Shown one piece after another: positions 1 to 7,313 of a stretch of 13,106 nucleotides of DNA. Within the stretch, counting starts at the first letter, position 1, and every line of letters begins with the position of its first letter. This stretch comes from Discostella pseudostelligera (lineage: Eukaryota; Bacillariophyta; Thalassiosirophyceae; Thalassiosirales; Thalassiosiraceae): positions 1 through 13,106 of the forward strand of contig JALLBK010000418.1 of the NCBI GenBank assembly GCA_036940085.1. The letters run 5' to 3'. The notes under the pieces are model-generated. The model was not told where the DNA came from, made no database searches, and saw only the letters and a list, made by a program, of their open reading frames with translations. A program made the translations under genes and the position numbers.

Positions 1-652
1 AGATTTACCAATACGACTTGGAGTGCGGTATTTTCACATGTTCATCCCACCTCCAATTCCTTTGTTTCAACATCTTCTCGATGATCCTGCTTCGTCGCCG
101 TCGTGGTGCCTCTCGACCGAGTCAGCGGTATACGTTACCGGAATACACGCACACATTATTGGCAGTGACTACAATTCCGCGACATTAAAGAGCGAGCAGG
201 AGGAAACGGGTAAGGAGGGACGGCATGCTCCACCCATCCTCGTACACGACGCATGGTCACCACCACTTCGACATGTCTGTCATGCATGTCAACACTCTCA
301 TGCATCGATAGTGACGGTAGATGATGAATTAACGGACGCGCCTCCTCCGGGATTGGATTATGAGACGGGAAGAGCGCACTTGTGGGGTGTGCCATTGTGT
401 TCCTCGTGCTTTCGGGCTTTGCATTATCGACCAGCAGGAGGAAGGTGCAGGGAGGAAGAAGTAGACGATTGTGGTGATACAGCAGCTAGCGACAGCGGGA
501 AAGGAAACAATGAAGAAGCAGATAATGATGGCAATGACATGCAACAACACTCTCTGGAGCTACGGCCAGGGCACGGACCCAGTTTCGCCATTTCCATTGA
601 AGATTATCAACGAATGGTAACATCATCGGAATATAGAATCAATGGACTGTAA
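1..652 (+). CDS. SNAPC3: SNAPC3/SNAP50-like snRNA-activating complex subunit, C-terminal part (5' truncated by window)
   Basis: The frame is open from base 2 to the TAA at 650-652, so the start lies upstream of the window. About 216 residues are visible. The first residues (DLPIRLGVRYFH) resemble the SNAP50 segment that precedes its zinc finger. Further on, a C-x2-C pair (codons 278-289) and a second C-x2-C pair (398-409) followed directly by FRALHY match the SNAP50 C-terminal finger, whose second pair in animals also runs into a CFRMLHY-like motif. In other eukaryotes this subunit helps SNAPc bind the proximal sequence element of snRNA promoters for RNA polymerase II and III. Here the finger is interrupted by a Pro-rich insert, and the tail after it is longer and acidic (about 60 residues rich in E, D and N) before an FAISIEDYQ-like end. 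Family recognition is from remembered motif pattern, not from a search. Another zinc-finger protein is the alternative. ATTAAA at 669-674 could be its poly(A) signal. Confidence 0.68.
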   Translation, partial: DLPIRLGVRYFHMFIPPPIPLFQHLLDDPASSPSWCLSTESAVYVTGIHAHIIGSDYNSATLKSEQEETGKEGRHAPPILVHDAWSPPLRHVCHACQHSHASIVTVDDELTDAPPPGLDYETGRAHLWGVPLCSSCFRALHYRPAGGRCREEEVDDCGDTAASDSGKGNNEEADNDGNDMQQHSLELRPGHGPSFAISIEDYQRMVTSSEYRINGL

Positions 653-1218
653 TTTATCTACTGTACTTATTAAATTATCTTATGTACTCTATTGCACTGA
701 TGAAATCATTGTGAGACGATGCCCGAGCGAGATAATATTAACCATGCATCGTGAGAGTGAGTTCACAATATGGTGGAAGAGAAGATGTTGGAACGCGCCC
801 CTCAATCAACTCAATCACAAAACACTCAAAAATCAAAAATCGAACATATCTCGCCCACCACGACCGATGCCGACGCAACATACCCCGGGCACCGGACGCC
901 GTTACACTCAGAGACAGCCATTTGCACGAGCTTTCCATATTCACCGCTACCAATTTATTGCGCTGCTTGCCTGCCGGTCGGCGATCCTCGATGTTTGGCA
1001 ATAGCTCATGGACTCGACTCAACTGAATTACACGTGGAAATGATTTGGCGGGAGAGTCAGTGAAATGTGGCGGGAACAATGGCGCGCCATTTTGAAAAAA
1101 TGGCGGGAACTCGACTCCTACCAATTCCTTTGTGGAATCTTCTGTCGAACTCCTCGCCTTCCATCCACTCCCTCGACGGAACCTCAAATCTCAAATCCCG
1201 TTCAAATTTTGCTTTACG
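653..1218. other. Intergenic: 3' flank of SNAPC3-like gene and promoter/5'-UTR of channel gene
   Basis: No convincing gene is present. The short open frames here overlap one another on both strands and carry no recognisable motif. The left part is AT-rich and probably 3'-UTR. The right part (about 1030-1110) holds a cluster of E2F-like sites and an ACACGTGG G-box-like element near 1030. A weak 7-bp stem pairs 716-722 with 746-752. Confidence 0.6.
1044..1109 (+). promoter_or_regulatory. Cluster of E2F/DP-like sites
   Basis: Three same-strand GGCGGGA cores lie at 1047-1053 (within TTTGGCGGGA), 1069-1075 and 1102-1108. Between them is a 14-bp perfect palindrome centred on GGCGCGCC (1078-1091), which also fits the TTTSSCGC type of E2F consensus. 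They sit about 110-175 bp before the channel start codon. E2F binding is inferred from the motif; the sites themselves are directly visible. Confidence 0.55.
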
Positions 1219-2455
1219 ATGACGGTGGCGCCTACGCTATCGTACGACGATGGCGGTGATGTAATTCCTCCATTAGTGGCAGGTTCAGGTATTAGTGTTG
1301 GTGGGGAAGAGGAGCCACTGCCAGCAACAGCAACAGTAGCTAGAACGCGTCGAAGAGAAGAAAAAATTCAGCAACTTCTACGACAACAACAGCAACATTC
1401 CGACATTGGCGTTCCATCGTCGGCTTTCTCTTCGCCTCGAATAATAACCATGGGCAACAGTAGTACCGACGACGACCAGGACAATATCGACGAGGTTGAC
1501 AACACCGCAATCGTTGCTGGAGAGGGTGGGCGACAACTTGACAACGATGGTGATGATGAGCTACTATTTCCAGGAGGAGGAGTCCTCCGAAACTCTCAAC
1601 ATCTCTTCACCCGCAATGGTTCTGACGAAAATGAAATGGCAACATTGTTTCACTCCACCTCGACAGCTTCGGGAACGTTAGCTGGACAAAATCTTCTTCC
1701 GGGAGGAATTGGAAATAATAATAATGCTGGAGGAGGAGGGATAGGAACACCATTGCTCAATGGGGAGAATATTGTTTTACTTAGTTATTCGAATGAAACA
1801 ACTCCTTCGGGGCAGTTGACAATGAGTGCCATTGCTGATCAATTGTATGGTGATGGTGATAATAATGGAGGGGTGGCGGGGATACGACAACGGCGAAGAT
1901 CACATCCACAACGTGTAATCACCGATGATGTCATGAAATCGAACGAAATTAGAAACAATAGTCCTGACATGCCACAAGCAGAATTGCTGGATACTGAGGA
2001 TCAAGAAGAGGGAGATCAAGACATGACTCTAAGTCCAAATTCTTTCATTGGTGATCTTGAAAGTACCGATGTGCTGATGGCTAGCTCGCCACCTCCCGAA
2101 TCAGTACACAGTGGCGTGCTAACATCCTTAAGTCCACCACCATTGTCGATCAAGTCGGCTGGTGGGGGGGCAGGAGGCGGAGGCGGAGTGGGTCCGTACT
2201 ATGCTCCACCATCATCGTCGGGATCTGTTGGTCTATTCTCACGTGGAGAGCATCCTCCTGCTTCTTCTGTCGCATCGGGAGGTGTTGGTAGTGGGGTTGG
2301 CGGAGGTGGTAATGGAGGGAATTATGCAGCAGCACCACCAAAAGAAAACTGGCGTCCTCCGCTTCCTCCCCGCTGGGCCATTCCTGGGGGTGGTGGAACA
2401 CAGGGCACGGCAGGTTTGGCATCGCCTCACCATGCGCCACCTCCTCCTCAACCTC

Positions 2456-2511
<56 letters not shown>

Positions 2512-5500
2512 ACTAGGGCAGTCGATGTTGTTCCTACCCACCTTCCACCATTGCCAAAACAGATTGGACAATTGCACCACCGTCGCGTATTAAGCACGGG
2601 TGATGCATCCTTATTGTCGAACTTGACCGATCCAGATTCGATTCCTGATTTGGGTGAGGAAAATTCACCCACGCAGCCACCGGGGTCTACAACATTTGCT
2701 ACTGCAAATAATACTGGGGCTGGTGGTGGTGGTGGCAACGGAGGAATGGAACGTGCATTTTTCCCCGTTGCTCCTGCACCCTCTCAAACTACCAACTCAC
2801 TGTCGGCAAAGCCATTGACTATGAATCCACCGCACAGGCGTGGTGTTAGCTGGGCTGCCTTCGGAGGTAGTGAGGGAGGAGGAGGAGTTGGTGGTGGAGG
2901 TGATGGCGATGCGTGGTTGTCATCATCGTATTCGCTCAACAGATTCCAATCCGAAGAGGAGGCTACCTTCGACACACTGGGGATACTACAGCCCATTCTG
3001 CAGGATGGGGATGGTGACGAGGACAGTAGCAAGTTTTTGATGCAGCCAGTACTCGGTGACGACAATTACATGGCAGCGCCACAGCCGGCAATGATTGGTG
3101 GGATGGGGTCTGCGTTCGAGAGCGCCAACGCGGCTGCTGCTGGGGTGGATATGACCGTGCCGCCGTCGCCGCTTCCTCCTCCACCACCCCCAGCTTCCCC
3201 ACCTGAGAGGGTGACTCGAATACTCGAAGACGAGTCTAATCAACCCACAGCAAAGAAGAGGGAACGAAATATAAGTCAATTCGAATATGAGGCCGAGATG
3301 GCTATTCTTGAGGCCCTTAACGAACAACAAATGACAAGTATTGATGCGCGCGATCTTCCAATGAATAATGAAGATGCATCGGGAGAACGAATTGAAGAGT
3401 TAGCGCCAGACATCGAACCTGATTTCCAATCATGGATCAGCCCAAACTCCGAAGGAAGCCTCCCGCTCGACCAAAAACATGATACCAGTCGATCTCTTTT
3501 CGAAAACTCTGCGTGGACATCGGAATATGATGCACGAGGTCGTATCGATGGGACACTGCCGGAAGAACGAGATGCGAAGTTGGTAGAAATCGATATGAAA
3601 CAACTTGGTAATGATGTCCCATCGGTGGCAGTAATAGAGTCACATGCGCCTTCAATACAAGAACAGATAAAGACCAAAGAATCAGATAATAGTCCACGAT
3701 CGATATTGAAGAGTAATGACGGAGCCAATGAAATCAACGTCCCGAATGATGGTGCAGAAAGTACTGGATTAAGGCACCGGAAAGTCAAATCGATTGCCGC
3801 CAAAAGTATGGCCGACGAGCTAGCCGCACTTGCAGCAATGCACGGGGGTGTCACGAAGAATGACGCCCCGGTGCTAACAAAGGATGGAGGGATCGATAAC
3901 TTGCTGGCGGGCGTTGTCAGTCTAGCCCAGCAAGGAGAAGGTAAACACCAAAGTCAAGATCATCCAACAACGACCTCGTCAAATGAAAATGGTGGTGACG
4001 GCAATGCGGGCGAGGACGACGCACCTCGTGATGAAGAAACTGGCGATGCAAAACAAATCATTCGCGGCGATAACGCAGGTTATAACTTTGGTGCTTCGAA
4101 GGGGTGGTCGTCGCGATCATCGCTCGGGCGACAGGGATCGGAAAAGCTCTATTACCTCCGCGGATGGTACCACGAGTTGATCAAGCCGAAGTTACCCGCA
4201 TTCTGGACGGGGGCAACTCATTTTGTTTGCTTTACGATGCTACCCCTGTTGACTGTTGCCTTCATCTTGTATTATGCAGCGGGAAATCCAATGGCGGGTG
4301 GGGCCACTGTGGAAGCTATTATGGACGCGACGGAAGGATTGGACTATTATGAATATGCTTCTTGGCAAGTAACACCTATCTTGGTCAGAATGGTCAGATT
4401 GTTTGCAGATCTCACTTTCTCACTCGCTGTCGATTTTGACTTCTCTTCTCAACATTACAGGAGTTGGTGGGCATTATTCTTCGTGCGACAAGCTTTTGTG
4501 CTGGCGTATATTAGGACTGTGGAGGTCTTCACCATCGACATTCTGGCTCTGCGTACCTCTATTTTTCTCAAGACGTTTGGATCATTTGCCACGCTAATGT
4601 TCGCTCAGGCAAGAGGATGGCCTTATGTGTTAACATTTTGGTCGATAGCAGATTTTTGTGTGCTGTTTGGTAATCATCAGGTAAGTAATTGGCAGACTCC
4701 GATACGTGAAAGTAAATGTTTTTTCTAAAGTCATATTCCGGAACTCAATCCTGCAATTCTTGTACACTACTTCCGAAGTTTGCGAGGCACTGGCTGTATT
4801 GGCAAGATTCGATTGACTTGTTCAATGCCAGGTAAGTAACGCCGATGAGACGACCGGAGAATACAGATACTATTTTGACCATCTTCCTAACCTGATGCTT
4901 CGTTTTATTTCTGCAGCAACCCCGCTGGCTCATTTTTGCACTCGGAATTTTACATGAGGGCGTTGTTGGCAATGCTGTTCGTTGGTGTTTCGACTTCTTT
5001 GAAACGATTGTGGCTCGCAACATTCCTCGGAAGACGTTCCTACGCTCACTATTCCTCGTCGCTCGAGGTCATCTTGGCCAAAATGCTCCTAGTAAGCCAA
5101 GTCTCCCACCTCGCCCGACAAATCGAACAAATGATCGGTGAACCAGACAGTTATATGTATTCAATGCATCCTAACTCCTTTGCATTCCCGGAATCGACAT
5201 TCATAATGAAGACCTTCTCGGCCGACTCCGAAGACGAAACGAGCTACCCCTCGCTCTCCTCAACCAACCGTGATGGATTTGGAAAATCGTTATTAGACGC
5301 GGGTTTTGCATCCAGCCAATCCAGACTCAATCTCAACCCTACTAATAATGCAAAGGCTCAGCCATCGACAAGTGCATCTGCAAAGCTCGAACTGAAACAA
5401 CTGGTGGGTGAATGGGAAGAGCCTGATTACAAGTGTCCAAAATCGACTGCTTCGATCAAGGATATTTTGCAATTCCGACAAGCAGTCTCCATGATGGATG

Positions 5501-6635
5501 ACACGTATCCTTTCACACCCGCCTTTGGACCAGCTAAAACCAGGGTAATGTGTGTCGAGTCCTCGGAAAGACTGTACGATACTCTTATGAAGAATACACC
5601 GAATGAAAAGCTATTACCCTTTGAAACGCTTTCCCGGATTGCTTATGATAGCAAGGGCCAACTTATGCGAGATAAAACGAAGGCGCTCATCAAGTTGTTC
5701 CGCCCAAATCGCCAGGGCTTCTTGACGAAATTGGAGTTTGTAAGCTCCGTCGATGAAGTCTACCGAGAGCTCCGACTTTTTCGAGCAAGCTTGGCCAACT
5801 CTTCCTCCATCGACGATGTCTTCGAATTGATCATCAACATTATTTTCTACATCATATCCTTCTTCCTTGTCCTGCTAATTGTTGGGTTTGAAGTATGGGA
5901 ACCAATTCTCTCATTCTCGGCATTCTTCTTCTCATTCTCATTCATGTTTGGACCAGCATCGTCAAAATACTTTGAGGGTATACTGTTGATCTTCGTTCGA
6001 CGACCATACGATATTGGTGACAAGATCGCGTTGTCGGACCCGGAAGTTGACACAAGTCCAACTGGATCCAGCACATGGTTTGTGGAGAAGGTAACAATCT
6101 TCACTACCACAGTTCGATTTGCCTCGACGAATGAAGTTGCCACGTATTCGAATGGGTCACTTGCTAGACTGCGAATTATCAACGCCAAGAGAAGTCCGAA
6201 GGCGGTAGTTTGTGTGTACGTAAAATTTGGATCGAATTCCTCATTCGATATGATCAAGTTGTTTCAGAATGTGGTTGAAAGCTTTATCAAGGCACGGCCG
6301 AGAGAGGTAAGTCCCCATCTGGCGAGAAGATTGTTCACACTTAAACTTTCTTCATGCATTCAACTAACTCCAATGATTTGATCGCTAACCTAAAGTGGGC
6401 ACAACTGAATGGCATCCAAGCCACACGAGTAGAAATGGAGCTCAACTACATTGAGTATGTCATATCCGCCACCCATCGTGAGATGTGGCAAAATATCGGC
6501 CCCATCAAGGCAAGTCAGGCCGATCTTGCCTCGTTTGCTTTGGAGGTATCAAAGAGACTCAATCTACGATATCAAAGTCCACCCAAACCTATCCATTTGT
6601 CCGTGTGCAAGCGGGAGAAGAAAGAGCAACCATAA
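1219..6635 (+). CDS. MscS-family mechanosensitive ion channel with giant disordered N-terminus (4 exons)
   Basis: The model is join(1219..4680, 4779..4831, 4917..6306, 6396..6635), 1714 aa. The first in-frame ATG is 1219; the frame is open upstream only to GTG. Residues 1-990 are low-complexity: Gly-, Pro-, Ser- and Asp-rich, with 19 Gln at 413-431. Hydrophobic segments follow at about 998-1020, 1050-1071, 1082-1104, 1110-1129, 1135-1151 and 1184-1202. An EF-hand-like loop lies at 1434-1445, and the tension-sensing membrane helices at about 1473-1494 and 1502-1516. The MscS signature FGPASSKYFEG (1516-1526), then RRPYDIGDKI (1533-1542), is the clearest family evidence, followed by the beta domain and cytosolic part to about 1690. 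Family members open on membrane tension to release ions and osmolytes; algal and plant relatives sit in plasma membrane, ER or plastid envelope. Which membrane is used here cannot be read from the sequence. Exon joins keep the frame, and the spliced protein reads smoothly across each join. Confidence 0.88.
2455..2511 (+). repeat. (CAA)19 trinucleotide microsatellite encoding polyglutamine
   Basis: Nineteen uninterrupted CAA codons give Gln 413-431 of the channel protein, right after a Pro-rich stretch. There is no CAG interruption, so the tract is a perfect repeat and probably length-variable between alleles. Confidence 0.97.
4681..4778 (+). other. Channel gene intron 1 (98 nt; alternative acceptor at 4730)
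   Basis: The donor is CAG|GTAAGTAA. The preferred acceptor is CCGAAG|TTTGCG, giving a phase-0 join that reads ...FGNHQ-FARHWLYWQD..., typical of the region between membrane segments in this family. A second AG at 4729-4730 (TTTTTTCTAAAG) would make a 50-nt intron and stay in frame, adding 16 residues rich in Cys, Ser and Thr. Retention of the intron meets TAA at 4726-4728. Confidence 0.7.
4832..4916 (+). other. Channel gene intron 2 (85 nt)
   Basis: The donor is CCAG|GTAAGTAAC. The branch-like CCTAAC is followed by a pyrimidine tract and CTGCAG|CAACCC. The split codon AG|C gives Ser1172, and the 53-nt exon before it encodes a tryptophan-rich segment that continues into NPAGSFLHSEFYMR. Confidence 0.85.
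6307..6395 (+). other. Channel gene intron 3 (89 nt)
   Basis: The donor is GAGAG|GTAAGTCC and the acceptor GCTAACCTAAAG|TGGGCA, with branch-like CTAAC copies shortly upstream. The phase-0 join ARPRE-WAQLNGIQ restores the MscS C-terminal domain. Reading through would end at a TGA inside the intron (6379-6381). Confidence 0.85.
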
Positions 6636-7125
6636 CAACCAACAACAGATTAGATGGAACAACAACGGGTAATAATGAAAGTTCAGGTTCGTCGGATATG
6701 CAACAGCAACAATTGCAGAAGACGTTTGACAGAAAAGTAGACCAAGGAGGAGAGTTTAGGCATTGCCAGAACTCATGCACGAGCACCGAGTACGCAAATC
6801 GGTAGCGTGCAACCCAACTTCGGCCAAAATTTGATAGAATGGAAAGGCACTCATCGTAGGCTAATTGAATAATATCATCATTGGAAATAGAACCTCATGT
6901 GTCTGTGCCTGCCCCTGCATTCTAGAGCGACGAGCAAGGATGACAAACTCCTCACTATCCTATCACCACGACCACCCACAACCCACTGCACCGTCAGACA
7001 TATGCATCTTCATACACAATGCAATTGCTGCAGAACTGTAAAGGCAAGCGTCAATCATCATTGCTTTGCTTTGATTGAGCTTGCAACCGACGAAACTGGC
7101 AAAAATGCTCAAAGCTCAAAGATCT

Positions 7126-7133
7126 TCCCGCCA
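7126..7133 (-). promoter_or_regulatory. E2F-like TTCCCGCC site
   Basis: This is a single minus-strand GGCGGGAA core about 180 bp upstream of the HIBCH-like start codon, directly beside the G-box inverted repeat. Function is inferred from the motif and from its recurrence in other promoters of the window. Confidence 0.4.
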
Positions 7134-7135
7134 AT

Positions 7136-7234
7136 CAACTGCCACGTGTAAGCCCGATGATGAGGCAGTCACCGACCGTCGACGGACAGGCGGGATGTGA
7201 ACCTGTCGACGGACAGAATTCCACGTGGCAGTTG
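7136..7234. repeat. 13-bp inverted repeat with a CACGTG G-box in each arm
   Basis: The left arm CAACTGCCACGTG (7136-7148) is the exact reverse complement of the right arm CACGTGGCAGTTG (7222-7234). The 73-bp spacer contains a 12-bp direct repeat, GTCGACGGACAG, at 7178-7189 and 7205-7216. CACGTG is the classic bHLH/bZIP core, so this is a likely regulatory element of the gene starting at 7314. Confidence 0.75.
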
Positions 7235-7260
7235 CCTACACAACAAAGCAAGCACGCACA

Positions 7261-7284
7261 CGCAAACGCAAACGCAAACGCAAA
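7261..7284 (+). repeat. (CGCAAA)4 hexamer repeat in 5'-UTR
   Basis: Four perfect CGCAAA units lie about 30 bp before the start codon, in an A/C-rich leader with no G-rich structure. It is probably transcribed as part of an unstructured 5'-UTR. Confidence 0.85.
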
Positions 7285-7313
7285 CCCAACACCCAAAAAT
7301 AGATATCGCAACC

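Larger units (their letters stand above)
6636..7313. other. Intergenic: channel 3'-UTR and promoter/5'-UTR of HIBCH-like gene
   Basis: No supported gene. The first 170 bases are open in another frame and read like low-complexity protein (see findings). The right half holds an E2F-like TTCCCGCC (7126-7133), a G-box inverted repeat (7136-7234) and a hexamer repeat just before the next start codon. Confidence 0.6.

Noticed and set aside
716..752. 7-bp inverted repeat ACGATGC/GCATCGT with a 23-nt loop
   Set aside because: The stem is too short and the loop too long to claim a structured RNA; such a match is expected by chance.
2450..2740. Long polyleucine, polycysteine and polyasparagine reading frames over the CAA repeat
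   Set aside because: They are frame and strand shadows of the (CAA)19 repeat inside the channel exon.
7197..7313. Extending the HIBCH-like protein upstream to GTG at 7197
   Set aside because: The extension translates the G-box repeat and hexamer microsatellite. The ATG at 7314 has a strong eukaryotic context and starts a plausible presequence.
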